DNA from: Salinivirgaceae bacterium
Lineage (GTDB): Bacteria > Bacteroidota > Bacteroidia > Bacteroidales > SZUA-534
Length of the DNA stretch: 37,403 bases
NCBI GenBank assembly: GCA_017557785.1
Contig: JAFYYA010000117.1
Location: 1-37,403, forward strand
Reading direction: 5' to 3'
Part shown: positions 8,490 through 16,499 of the stretch, in pieces
Layout: each line of letters starts with the position of its first letter
Position numbering within the stretch: position 1 is the stretch's first letter
The notes under the pieces: model-generated
The model's input: the letters and a program-made list of their open reading frames with translations, nothing else
Database searches by the model: none
Told to the model about the DNA's origin: nothing
Translations under genes and position numbers: made by a program

Positions 8490-9668
8490 TTATTTCTCAC
8501 ACTCTTTGTCGCCTTCCTTGCAGCATTTCTCGCCTTCCTTGCAGCAATCCTTGTTGCTGAAAGCGTAAACGCAGACGCTGTAGTATTTCTCGCCAGGATT
8601 TAGCACAACCGACGGGAAGTTCTCTTTGTTCGGGCTGTCGGGGAAGTGTTGAGTCTCGAGGCAGAGGGCGCCGCGACGCGGATAAAGTTTGCCGTATTTA
8701 CCTGTCTCTTTGCCAGATATGAAGTTGCCAGCATAGAATTGCAGACCAGGCTCGTTGGTGAGCACCTTCATTGTGATGCCCGAGACGGGGCTCTTAACCC
8801 AAGCAGCGAGTGTCAGACCGCTCTTGCAGCATTTTGCCGAGTCAATCAGCACATAGTTGTGGTCGTAACCGCCACGAACGCTGTCGATACGCTCGCCAAC
8901 GGCAGTCGGTGTGCGGAAGTCGAGCGGTGTGTTGTCGAGCGATGCGATTTCGCCAGTCGGAATCAAGAAGAAGTCAACCGGGGTGTAGCTGTCGGCGTTA
9001 ATCATCAGCACGTGGTCGTTGATTGTTGTCGAAGCGTCGCCCGAAAGGTTGAAGAATGAGTGGTTTGTAAGGTTGCAAACAGTCGGTTTGTCAGTCTCTG
9101 CAAAGTACTCAATCTTGATGGCGTTGCATTTGGTGATGGTGTAGACAACTTTAACATTCAGGTTGCCGGGGAATCCAGCTTCGCCGTCAGCCGACAGGTA
9201 AGACAGTTCCAAAGTGCTGTCGTTGAGTTGTTTGCCGTCCCAAACCACAGCAAAATAACCTTTTTTGCCACCGTGCAGTGAGTTGCGGCGTTCGTTGGCG
9301 TCAACATTGAAAGTCTCTTCGCCAATCTTGAACGATGCGCCACCGATGCGGTTGCCGTAGCGGCCGATGAGCGCGCCAAAGTAAAGGCCGTCATTCGATG
9401 ACTGATATTGGTCAAGGTTGTCGAAACCCATCACAACATCCTGAAAAGCACCGTTTTTGTCGGGAACGAAAAGATTGACAATACGTCCGCCGTAGTTGGT
9501 GATTTGTGCTGTCACGCCAGCATCGTTCTTAATGGTGAACAAACTAACTTGTTTTCCGTCAACTTCTTTCGCGAAATTTGCCTTGTCGGCAAGCGGAAGT
9601 TGGCATTGCTGTTTCGAAGTGCAGGCAACCATAGCCAGGGCACTCAATGCAAATAAAACCTTTTTCAT
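8490..9668 (-). CDS. galM: Secreted aldose 1-epimerase lipoprotein
   Basis: Mutarotase that interconverts the alpha and beta anomers of aldoses, here probably L-arabinose before uptake. Start chosen at 9668 (MKKVLFALSALAMVACTSK), because this gives a lipoprotein signal with Cys at residue 16; the upstream in-frame extension to 9707 would bury it. GalM motifs: GRYGNRIGGASF, NSLHGG, TNHSFFNLSG (catalytic His) and the catalytic Glu in CLETQHFPDSPN. The C-terminus is odd: after the normal end near YSVCVYAFSN comes a Cys-rich tail made of two CCKEGEK-like heptapeptides and a partial third. First gene of the ara operon. Confidence 0.93.
   Translation of the reverse strand: MKKVLFALSALAMVACTSKQQCQLPLADKANFAKEVDGKQVSLFTIKNDAGVTAQITNYGGRIVNLFVPDKNGAFQDVVMGFDNLDQYQSSNDGLYFGALIGRYGNRIGGASFKIGEETFNVDANERRNSLHGGKKGYFAVVWDGKQLNDSTLELSYLSADGEAGFPGNLNVKVVYTITKCNAIKIEYFAETDKPTVCNLTNHSFFNLSGDASTTINDHVLMINADSYTPVDFFLIPTGEIASLDNTPLDFRTPTAVGERIDSVRGGYDHNYVLIDSAKCCKSGLTLAAWVKSPVSGITMKVLTNEPGLQFYAGNFISGKETGKYGKLYPRRGALCLETQHFPDSPNKENFPSVVLNPGEKYYSVCVYAFSNKDCCKEGEKCCKEGDKECEK
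8506..8547. repeat. 21-bp tandem repeat encoding Cys-rich GalM tail
   Basis: Two 21-bp units (8506-8526 and 8527-8547) differ at only two positions and encode CCKEGEK and CCKEGDK. A partial third unit follows. Because 21 is a multiple of 3, gain or loss of a unit keeps the reading frame. Confidence 0.85.
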
Positions 9669-9709
9669 TTTAAAAGTATTTAGTTTAGTAGTAATTGTGT
9701 CTGCCAAAG

Positions 9710-9719
9710 CAAACGTTTG
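9710..9719. promoter_or_regulatory. Palindrome CAAACGTTTG in galM leader
   Basis: Perfect 10-bp palindrome inside the 12-mer GCAAACGTTTGT (9709-9720), about 42 bp before the galM start codon. The same 12-mer occurs at 21748-21759. The form resembles operators of LacI-type regulators, but no such regulator is encoded in the window. Confidence 0.5.
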
Positions 9720-9760
9720 TTTTTTTTAAATCCGACTCTCGTAACCGAAAATCAGCCACT

Positions 9761-9793
9761 CAAATATAAATTGTATTTTTTACTATTTATCAA
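9761..9793 (-). promoter_or_regulatory. Putative promoter of galM/ara operon
   Basis: On the minus strand a perfect TATATTTG (-7 type, 9768 to 9761) is preceded by a TTG about 22 bp upstream (near 9791-9793). Transcription would begin near 9754 and give a leader of about 86 nt that contains the CAAACGTTTG palindrome. Upstream there are further inverted repeats: TCGAT/ATCGA near 9808-9823 and CGATTG (9821-9826) / CAATCG (9846-9851). Confidence 0.45.
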
Positions 9794-9924
9794 TAAGCGC
9801 TGTTTTTTCGATTAGAAAATCGATTGGCGATATTAGTCAAAAAATCAATCGTTTATAGCGTGTGGCGATGATTTTTTTCGACGAATTGGGGCATTGTTCG
9901 TCGGCGGCGGGCGCCAAATCAGGG

Positions 9925-10881
9925 CTAATTCAGTTCAATGTCTTGCGGCAAGACGAACAGCGACGTGTCAGTTTCAACAATCCGATACTTCGGGTCGATG
10001 ATTTTTATCGAGTACGTTTTGCGCTTCGGATTGGTGAGTTTTGTGCTGCGAAGCCAGGGGTTCATCAGTTTGAGCATCTTGTAGTTAGTGCCGTGCTCAA
10101 AGGCGAAGTCTGCCATATCGGCAATAGTGCTGTCAACTTCCACAACCGAGTAGGGAATTGGCTGATAGAGTTCGTCTTTGGGCATTGCAAATCCGTATGT
10201 TTCAGGATTTTCCATTATCTGTTTGATGGCGATGGCGCGAAAAACGTAGCGCCCCGCTTCTTCGCCAAGCACAAGGTCGTAGTAGTTGTTGCTCTTTTGC
10301 TGCCCCGCGAATTTGGCCAGACCGTTGCCGCCGATGTTGTACGACGCCGCGGCCATTGTCCACGAGCCGAACTTGTCTTTCATTCGCTTGAAGTACGCGA
10401 TTGCGGCGATGGTCGATTTCTCAAGATTGTAGCGCTCATCCACTTCATCGTTCACTTCAAGACCGAAATCTTTTGCCGTGCCGCCCAGAAACTGCCAGAA
10501 TCCTTTGGCGCCCGACGGCGACACCACGTTCATCAGCGAACTCTCAATAACGGCAATGTATTTCAGGTCGTCGGGCACATCGTTTGCCTTCAGAATCGGC
10601 TCAATGACAGGGAAATAGCGATGAGCGCGCTTGAGCATCAGAATGGTTTGCGAGTGCCAAAGGCGGTTCACCTGCAACTCGCGGTCAAGGCTCTCGCGTG
10701 TGTCGAAGTTGTGGATTGGCACGGGCTCGCCCATAAAAGTCAGATTATCAGGCAGTGGTACCGCATCAGTAACCTGACTCACGGTGAACTCGTTGGGCGT
10801 TTGAAAAAATCGTGCCACAGCGAACGCCACAGTCGCCGAAACCAATGCTGAAACTATGATTGTAATTATCTGATTTTTCAT
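9925..10881 (-). CDS. Membrane-anchored lytic transglycosylase (SLT/MltD-like)
   Basis: Peptidoglycan-cleaving lytic transglycosylase of the SLT/MltD type, 318 aa. An N-terminal hydrophobic segment (residues 5-25) anchors or exports it. The catalytic domain has the family ES motif (IAVIESSLM, catalytic Glu113), the following PSGAKGFWQF and the AAASYNIGGNGL segment. The C-terminal part (about 250-318) resembles a degenerate LysM-like module, but I am not sure of it. It is the last gene of the same-strand run that contains the exopolysaccharide genes, separated from the WecA-like gene by short tandem arrays, so it may have its own promoter. Muramidase activity may help export structures cross the wall (inference). 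Confidence 0.9.
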   Translation of the reverse strand: MKNQIITIIVSALVSATVAFAVARFFQTPNEFTVSQVTDAVPLPDNLTFMGEPVPIHNFDTRESLDRELQVNRLWHSQTILMLKRAHRYFPVIEPILKANDVPDDLKYIAVIESSLMNVVSPSGAKGFWQFLGGTAKDFGLEVNDEVDERYNLEKSTIAAIAYFKRMKDKFGSWTMAAASYNIGGNGLAKFAGQQKSNNYYDLVLGEEAGRYVFRAIAIKQIMENPETYGFAMPKDELYQPIPYSVVEVDSTIADMADFAFEHGTNYKMLKLMNPWLRSTKLTNPKRKTYSIKIIDPKYRIVETDTSLFVLPQDIELN

Positions 10882-10890
10882 CTTTTAAAT

Positions 10891-10960
10891 GTTTAGGAAG
10901 TTTAGATAGTTTAGGAAGTTTAGTCTCTCAACTCACTCAACCTTCTCAACCTTTCTCAAC
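10891..10960. repeat. Two adjacent short-period arrays
   Basis: Four 9-bp units GTTTAGGAA, GTTTAGATA, GTTTAGGAA, GTTTAGTCT (10891-10926) are followed directly by a different 9-10-bp array with unit CTCAACCTT (about 10927-10960). The second array runs into the 3' end of the WecA-like gene, where it encodes the last residues (KKVEKG). Confidence 0.85.
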
Positions 10961-12010
10961 TTTTTTAGGTTTGGTAACCTTTGTGTTGGCATAGAGCAAC
11001 CCCGACACCACAAGTGCGGCGCAGCCTGCCACCCACAGCGGCCACGACGATTTTGGCGGCATCAGTAGGAACCACACTGCCACGCCAGCCGAAACAATGT
11101 TGATGGCGCCCAGCAGGCAAACCACCTGACGGTCGCTCAAGCCGCGGTACGACAGGTGATGCGTGGTATGGTCGGTGCCGCCCACAAACGGCGACTGACC
11201 GCGCATCAGGCGGTTGATGGTGACGGTTGCAGTATCGGTGATAGGCACCAGAAATGCCAGATAGACAATCAGAAACGGATAGACAGGGTTCGAGAGTTCT
11301 GCAGCCGCAGGATTCCACAGGTAGCGGATGCTCATAATGGCCATAAACGCACCCAAAAACTGCGAGCCATTGTCGCCCATATACATCTTCGACGGATGCC
11401 AGTTGAATCGGTAAAATGCTAACATTGAAGCAAGTGTGGGCACAATCAGAATCACAAAGAACATTTCGCGCGCAGGCGAGAGCAACAGAACCAGAATGCC
11501 CGCCAGCACAATCACGCACATTGTGTTTGTCACCGAATCCATATTGTCGAGCATATTGAGCGAGTTCATTATGCCCACAACCCAGAAAAGTGTCAGAATA
11601 TAATTAAACCATTGGCTTTCAAATATCTGAATATAGATTCCTGAAAAAATCAAAACCGCGCCAACGGCAAACTGCATTGCGAATTTGAACAACGGCGAAG
11701 TGTTGAACACATCGTCAATCAGGCCAGCCACAAACGCCATGCTGACGGCTGCCAAAACGCCCACAATCATGTGGCTGTCAGCAGTTTGTGTGAAATGGCT
11801 ACCCATGAAGTTCCAGGCCACAACGCCAATTGCAAATCCTGCAAAAAATCCAATTCCGCCAAGCATCGGCTTGCGTTGCGAAGCCCACCGTTCGCCCGTA
11901 ATGTTGTATTTTTTAATCTTTTGGCGTTTTGCTCGCGAAAGAAAATAGGCGTGCACACCCATTGTCAGGATAAACGCCAACAGGAAAAATATACTGAAAT
12001 CCAAAATCAT
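10946..12010 (-). CDS. WecA/MraY-family glycosyl-1-phosphate transferase
   Basis: Polytopic membrane enzyme (354 aa) that transfers a sugar 1-phosphate from a UDP-sugar to undecaprenyl phosphate, probably starting the repeat unit of the exopolysaccharide made by this cluster. Motifs: KPMLGGIGFFAG, the Asp pair in GLIDDVFN (about residues 99-100), NSLNMLDNMDS, MYMGDNGSQFLG and the His-rich HTTHHLSYRG, as in WecA rather than MraY. The start at 12010 is chosen because the Wzc stop codon and this ATG are one base apart (TAGTATG), implying coupled translation; a GTG at 12031 would overlap wzc. The cell may have another WecA. Confidence 0.92.
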   Translation of the reverse strand: MILDFSIFFLLAFILTMGVHAYFLSRAKRQKIKKYNITGERWASQRKPMLGGIGFFAGFAIGVVAWNFMGSHFTQTADSHMIVGVLAAVSMAFVAGLIDDVFNTSPLFKFAMQFAVGAVLIFSGIYIQIFESQWFNYILTLFWVVGIMNSLNMLDNMDSVTNTMCVIVLAGILVLLLSPAREMFFVILIVPTLASMLAFYRFNWHPSKMYMGDNGSQFLGAFMAIMSIRYLWNPAAAELSNPVYPFLIVYLAFLVPITDTATVTINRLMRGQSPFVGGTDHTTHHLSYRGLSDRQVVCLLGAINIVSAGVAVWFLLMPPKSSWPLWVAGCAALVVSGLLYANTKVTKPKKVEKG

Positions 12011-12011
12011 A

Positions 12012-14396
12012 CTAAACCGATTGTTTTGCACCGAACAAGTGCCGTGTTTTTTTCATTGTCTCGCCGTAGCCATAGCCGTATCCGTAGCCATAGCCGTACC
12101 CGTAACCGTTGTAGGAATGCGCTTTAATGTTGGCGCCGTTCAGAATTATCGACAGATATTCCATTCCCTTTTCGGTGCGCAGCAGGTTCACGTTCTCAAT
12201 AAACTGCCGTTTCGACACGCCGACTTTCATCACATAAATCGGGTAAGTGGCTCTGTGCAAACTAACTACAGCGTCCGACACAATGCCCACAGGCGGTGTG
12301 TCGATGATGATGATGTCGTACTTTTTCTGAAGTTCGTCAACCAGATTGTCCATCTCTTTGCTACCCGCCAATTCCGACGGATTGGGCGGAATTGGTCCAG
12401 CCGTGATGAAATCAAAGTTCTCAATTTCAGTGTGATGAATGCAATCTTCAATCTTGTTTCGACCAATCAGAATGGTGCTGATGCCGCATTGGTTCTCAAC
12501 CTTGAATCCCTGATGGATGCGCGGGCGGCGCAGGTCAAGGTCGAGCAGAACCACCTTTTTGCCTGATGTGGCGATGATGCCCGCAAGGTTGATGGCCACA
12601 AACGTTTTGCCTTCGCCCGAGATGGTCGACGAGACGGTCAGAATGTTGGCTTCGGCGCCGTGCGAAATGAATTGCAGGTTCGACCGTATCGACCTAAATG
12701 CTTCAGAGAAAGGCGAATGCGGGTCTTTCATCACCAGCAGTTGCGACACATCAACGGGGTCTTCATACTGCGGGATAACACCCAAAATCGGCGCTTTGGT
12801 GTAGTTCTGCACCATGCTTGCCGATGTAATCTCGTTATAGATTAAATAGCGAATAATCAGATAGATGCAGCCGATAATCAGCCCGAGCAGGACGAACACT
12901 GTGTAGATGCTGCCCGCTTTTGGCGAAATTGGCTCAACCGGTGTCGATGCCGACTCGAGAATGGTGTTGCGCGAAATGTAGCCAGCCTGCGAAATCAGAT
13001 ATTCTGCTTTCTTGTCAATCAGTTGGTTATAGTAGGTTTGGTTCACAGCGTACATCCGTTGCAACCGCGCATATTCAAGTTCGTCGTAATTCTTTTCGTT
13101 GAACAGCCATTTTTCGGCTTCCGAAATCTGCGATTTATATTCAGCCTTCTGCTCACGCATCCGCTCAAGCGATGTGTTTACAAAATCGATGGTCAAGGTG
13201 ATCTGCATATCGAGCCTTTTCTCGACTTGCTTCACCTTTATGTTGTCGATTGTCAGGCTGTTAAGCAGTTGTTGGCGCTCATCGATAATGCGTTGCAAGT
13301 TGGTCAGAATGTTGCCCATCAGTTGCGCGGCTTTGGTTCCGGCCAGCGCGGCCTGCATCTCGTAGGTGTTGATGTCGCCACCGGCTTCAAGTTTTGCCTT
13401 AATTTGCTCAATGGCAAGCAGTTCGTAATCAAGTTCGCTCACTCTTTCTTCGAGCGTTTCAAGTTTTTGTGTCGATGCGGTCACCGCCGGATCGCTCTGT
13501 GTCTTGATTTTGTTCGTTTTTTTAAACGATTGTATCTGCTTTTCGGTCTCGTCAAGGCTGCTGTAAATCGATTTTAGTTGTTCATCGATGAAAGCCAGCA
13601 CGTTAGCCGAACTTTCGCGCTTGTTTTTGACATCGTATTTCAGATATTCTTCGGCAATCGTGTTCACGATGTGCCATGTTTTGTTGGCGTTGTGGCCCGC
13701 ATAGGTAATCTTAATGGTCTGCGCGGCCGAGTTGAGCAGCGAGATGTCGAGTTTCGAACTGTGCTCGTTGATGATGTTGTTCGGATTGTTGATAATCACA
13801 AAATAACGCTCGCCAAGGCGCGATGCGTGCTCGTTGATCGACCGCCAACTATTCACAGTGCACTTGAGCATGTTGTTGCCAACCTGTTCCCACTCATCAA
13901 GTTTAATTATCTGACCATCAGAATTTTTTGATTTTTTGAAAGTTATCCGTGCCGACAGGCTGTCAACAAAATCGATGTAGAACGGGCATCCGTACAAATC
14001 GCCGTTGTGCGACGCCAATTCGATTTTGAAAGGCGCATCGGGGTACATCTCAAACGACATGAATGTGCCTTCGTTGAAATATGATATTTCGAGCGGCAAC
14101 TCACCGAGCGCTCTTTTCAGAAATTCCTTCGAGCGCATCAGTTCAAGCACTTTCGACAGGTCGGTCTTGTTATATTCGCTCGAGAAGTTCAGCATATTGG
14201 CGCTGCGGTCTTCTTCGTTGATTTGAATCACGCACGACGACTCGTAAAGCGGCTTTGTGTATCGCATATACAGAAACGCCGCCGCCACTGACATTAAGAG
14301 CATCACAGCGCACACCCACCAGCCTTTGCGCAGAATCTGCATAAAGATTGACAAGTCGAAATTGTCGTTTATCAGCGGTATGCGGTTTTGTTTCAT
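12012..14396 (-). CDS. Wzc-type polysaccharide co-polymerase / tyrosine kinase
   Basis: Inner membrane protein (794 aa) that controls chain length and export of exopolysaccharide. An N-terminal Wzz domain starts with a membrane segment (about 25-45); a long coiled-coil region (about 265-460) leads to a second membrane segment (about 500-520). The C-terminal BY-kinase domain has Walker A SGEGKT (about 592-597), Walker A' LLDLDLRRPR (about 613) and Walker B IIIIDTPPVG (about 695-702). The Tyr tail is unusual: a run of GY dipeptides (about 761-777) encoded by a hexamer DNA repeat, then a charged end. It starts 3 bp after the Wza-like gene. Confidence 0.95.
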   Translation of the reverse strand: MKQNRIPLINDNFDLSIFMQILRKGWWVCAVMLLMSVAAAFLYMRYTKPLYESSCVIQINEEDRSANMLNFSSEYNKTDLSKVLELMRSKEFLKRALGELPLEISYFNEGTFMSFEMYPDAPFKIELASHNGDLYGCPFYIDFVDSLSARITFKKSKNSDGQIIKLDEWEQVGNNMLKCTVNSWRSINEHASRLGERYFVIINNPNNIINEHSSKLDISLLNSAAQTIKITYAGHNANKTWHIVNTIAEEYLKYDVKNKRESSANVLAFIDEQLKSIYSSLDETEKQIQSFKKTNKIKTQSDPAVTASTQKLETLEERVSELDYELLAIEQIKAKLEAGGDINTYEMQAALAGTKAAQLMGNILTNLQRIIDERQQLLNSLTIDNIKVKQVEKRLDMQITLTIDFVNTSLERMREQKAEYKSQISEAEKWLFNEKNYDELEYARLQRMYAVNQTYYNQLIDKKAEYLISQAGYISRNTILESASTPVEPISPKAGSIYTVFVLLGLIIGCIYLIIRYLIYNEITSASMVQNYTKAPILGVIPQYEDPVDVSQLLVMKDPHSPFSEAFRSIRSNLQFISHGAEANILTVSSTISGEGKTFVAINLAGIIATSGKKVVLLDLDLRRPRIHQGFKVENQCGISTILIGRNKIEDCIHHTEIENFDFITAGPIPPNPSELAGSKEMDNLVDELQKKYDIIIIDTPPVGIVSDAVVSLHRATYPIYVMKVGVSKRQFIENVNLLRTEKGMEYLSIILNGANIKAHSYNGYGYGYGYGYGYGYGETMKKTRHLFGAKQSV
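12063..12110. repeat. Hexamer repeat encoding Gly-Tyr tail of Wzc
   Basis: Eight 6-bp units of the form NCCRTA, the last ones degenerate, encode alternating Gly and Tyr at the C-terminus of the tyrosine kinase. Slippage by one unit would add or remove one Gly-Tyr pair without a frameshift. Confidence 0.85.
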
Positions 14397-14399
14397 CTA

Positions 14400-15164
14400 T
14401 CAGAAATTCTTTGCCATCAAGTAGATAAGCATCACGGTGTTGAGCAGCGACACGTATGGCGCTATCTCTGAAAGTGTGCGCTGCACGTACTTCGGACGAC
14501 GCTCGACGTAGATAATGTCGTTCGATTGCAGCACAAGGTTCGATTTTTTCACATCTTCGATGCTCGATATGTTGTAAAGATAAACTTTCGGATTTTTAAG
14601 ATCGCCACGCAAAACCTTGATTCTATAGGCTTTGCTTAAGTCGTCCATGCCGCCTGCCTGTGCCAGCGCTTCAATCAGTGTAAACTTTTCGTTATTGATA
14701 GTGAGCACGCTGCCGCTATTGCTTCCTGAACGGAAAATTATCACGCGACGGTTTGTAACGTTCACTTTTACAAATGGTTGCTGATAATATTGCTTATACA
14801 TGTCTTCCAACCGGTTTTCGGCTGCGGCAATGGTCAGTCCGGCCACTTTCACGCGCCCGATTGTCGGCAATTTTACAGTGCTGTCGCTGTCAACCAGATA
14901 GCCCAATGTTGATGTTTGATTCTGAACGTTGCCGCCACCTTGCTCAGTATTAATGAGTTGAATGCCGTTGTTGGTATAAACGCGAACATCAAGTTTGTCG
15001 TAAAGATTGATTACGTATTCAGGTTGGTTAACATCAAAATCGTCGAAATCATAATTGCTGTCGGTTTTCAGCATCTGATTGGGGTATAGCACTTTGCAAC
15101 TCTGCATTGTGCAAAGCGCCAAAAACGGCAGAACAACCAGCAATATCGATTTTAAACGTTTCAT
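14400..15164 (-). CDS. Wza-like polysaccharide export lipoprotein
   Basis: Outer membrane polysaccharide export protein (254 aa). A lipoprotein signal ends at Cys23 (LALCTMQSC). A Poly_export (BexD/CtrA/VexA-type) domain follows, with YVINLYDKLDVRVYTNN and a YLVDSDSTVKLPTIGRVKVAGLT segment (about 90-118), then an SLBB-like part (about 150-225) and a C-terminal hydrophobic helix (SLLNTVMLIYLMAKNF). It is shorter than E. coli Wza but normal for Bacteroidota. Located between the GT4 gene (22 bp upstream) and the Wzc gene (3 bp downstream), with which it should form the trans-envelope export path. Confidence 0.93.
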   Translation of the reverse strand: MKRLKSILLVVLPFLALCTMQSCKVLYPNQMLKTDSNYDFDDFDVNQPEYVINLYDKLDVRVYTNNGIQLINTEQGGGNVQNQTSTLGYLVDSDSTVKLPTIGRVKVAGLTIAAAENRLEDMYKQYYQQPFVKVNVTNRRVIIFRSGSNSGSVLTINNEKFTLIEALAQAGGMDDLSKAYRIKVLRGDLKNPKVYLYNISSIEDVKKSNLVLQSNDIIYVERRPKYVQRTLSEIAPYVSLLNTVMLIYLMAKNF

Positions 15165-15172
15165 TCAGTGTG

Positions 15173-15180
15173 CAAAAGTA
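15173..15180 (-). promoter_or_regulatory. Possible -7 box before the Wza-like gene
   Basis: The minus strand reads TACTTTTG (TAnnTTTG) in the 22-bp gap after the GT4 gene. No good -33 partner is seen. Transcription from it would begin almost at the start codon (15164), so it would give a nearly leaderless mRNA, or the match is chance. Confidence 0.3.
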
Positions 15181-15186
15181 TAAAAA

Positions 15187-16407
15187 TTAACTTTTTAATC
15201 TACCACGATTTTCGGCATCAGCCAAAAGTTGGCGATAGAGTTTGTCCATATCGGATATCAGCCTAGTATAGTGGAATTTATCTTTTACGTAAGTCCAGCC
15301 GTTGACCGACATCTGCTGACGAAGGTCTGCGCTGTTGGCCACGGGTAGCAGTTTGGCCACAAAGTCGTCGGCATCACCGTTGGCTGCAAGCATGGCAGTG
15401 TCGCCCGGCAGCACAATGTTCTCAATACCGCCCACGTTGGTTGTCACAATCGGCACATTTGCAGCCTGCGCTTCAATCAGGCTCACGGGTGTGCCTTCGT
15501 TGAGCGATGTCATTGCCACAATGTCGAGCCCCGGATAGACAACTTCAACGTTTCGAATCCACGACGTGAAGGTTACATCGGCCTTTGCGGCGGGTTCGTA
15601 GCCGTCAGTTTCCGCTACCGACAAACCGCGTTTGGCGCACAAAGCAATCAGTTCCGGTTTAAGTTCACCGTCACCAATCACAAATGCGCGTAATTTCTTG
15701 TCTGTCTGCTTTTTCGCTTTCGCGATGGCATCAATAAAAAGTTTGTGGTTTTTGACCGGTGCCAACCGTCCGACAATACCAATCGCCACTTCGTCATCAT
15801 CAATGTTGTAGCATTTGCGGAAATCGTCGCGGCGTTGCTGCTTGTTCTCTGTAAATCGTTGCAAATCAAATCCCAACGGAATAATAGTAAATTTCTCTTC
15901 CGGTGCGATTTTGAAAGTGTCGCAGAGTTCGTCTTTCTGCTTTTGGCTTATGGCGATGATTTGCGATGTGTGCTGTGCCAGTCCGCGCTCGATGTTCAGG
16001 AACATCTTCGTCTGCTTCTTACCGAAATACGAGTGGAAAACGTGTCCGTGAAAGGTGTGGACAATGACCGGCACATTGCTGCGAATGGCCGCCAAACGCC
16101 CTACAGTTCCGGCTTTCGACGCATGAGTATGCACAATGTCGGGTTTGAAATCGCGGATGAGCCGCATGATTTTTCGATAGGCGACCATATCGCTCTTTGC
16201 GTCCAACTGACGGCGCATTTCGGGAATTACAATCGGTTCGATGCCCAAATTGCGGACAATGTATTCTGAACTTTCTTCGTCGTCTTCCTTCAGCCCGCCA
16301 ACCAACAGTGTTTCGTAATCGTTTGGCATATAGCGCGATAGATATGCCGCATTATATGTCGGACCGCCTAAATTGAACCTGTTGATTATTCTCAGAATAC
16401 GTGGCAT
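15187..16407 (-). CDS. Glycosyltransferase family 4 (GT-B fold)
   Basis: Retaining GT-B glycosyltransferase (406 aa), predicted to add a sugar to the lipid-linked exopolysaccharide unit. The N-terminal acceptor domain begins RILRIINRFNLGGPTYNAAYLS. It contains IVHTHASKAGTVGRLAA (about 93-109) and HTFHGHVFHSYFGKKQT. The C-terminal donor domain has IGIVGRLAPVKNHKLFIDAI (about 209-228) and the EX7E-type region SLNEGTPVSLIEAQAANVPIV (about 312-332). The donor and acceptor sugars cannot be read. It lies between asnB and the Wza-like gene, all on one strand. Confidence 0.92.
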   Translation of the reverse strand: MPRILRIINRFNLGGPTYNAAYLSRYMPNDYETLLVGGLKEDDEESSEYIVRNLGIEPIVIPEMRRQLDAKSDMVAYRKIMRLIRDFKPDIVHTHASKAGTVGRLAAIRSNVPVIVHTFHGHVFHSYFGKKQTKMFLNIERGLAQHTSQIIAISQKQKDELCDTFKIAPEEKFTIIPLGFDLQRFTENKQQRRDDFRKCYNIDDDEVAIGIVGRLAPVKNHKLFIDAIAKAKKQTDKKLRAFVIGDGELKPELIALCAKRGLSVAETDGYEPAAKADVTFTSWIRNVEVVYPGLDIVAMTSLNEGTPVSLIEAQAANVPIVTTNVGGIENIVLPGDTAMLAANGDADDFVAKLLPVANSADLRQQMSVNGWTYVKDKFHYTRLISDMDKLYRQLLADAENRGRLKS

Positions 16408-16499
16408 AACTCACTCTTTTAAAGCCGCAATTTGCTAAAAAACGGCTTTGGAAGGGGGCTGTGACAGCGTTTATTTTATGTTAAACAGCCTGTTGTGGA

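Noticed and set aside
9879-9903. Inverted repeat CGACGAA/TTCGTCG after the lytic transglycosylase gene as a terminator
   Set aside because: On the minus strand it is followed by a run of A, and on the plus strand by GC-rich sequence, so neither orientation gives a T tail.
9862-10851. Long plus-strand open frame opposite the lytic transglycosylase
   Set aside because: It is the shadow of a well-supported minus-strand gene and its translation has no recognisable domain; similar long antisense frames occur opposite many genes here.
12063-12110. Tandem repeat as part of a CRISPR-like or regulatory array
   Set aside because: It is in frame within the Wzc gene and encodes Gly-Tyr pairs; there are no spacers.
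16421-16449. AAAGCCG/CGGCTTT hairpin between asnB and the GT4 gene as a terminator
   Set aside because: On the minus strand the stem is followed by AAAAG rather than T, so it is not a convincing terminator; asnB and GT4 may be co-transcribed.
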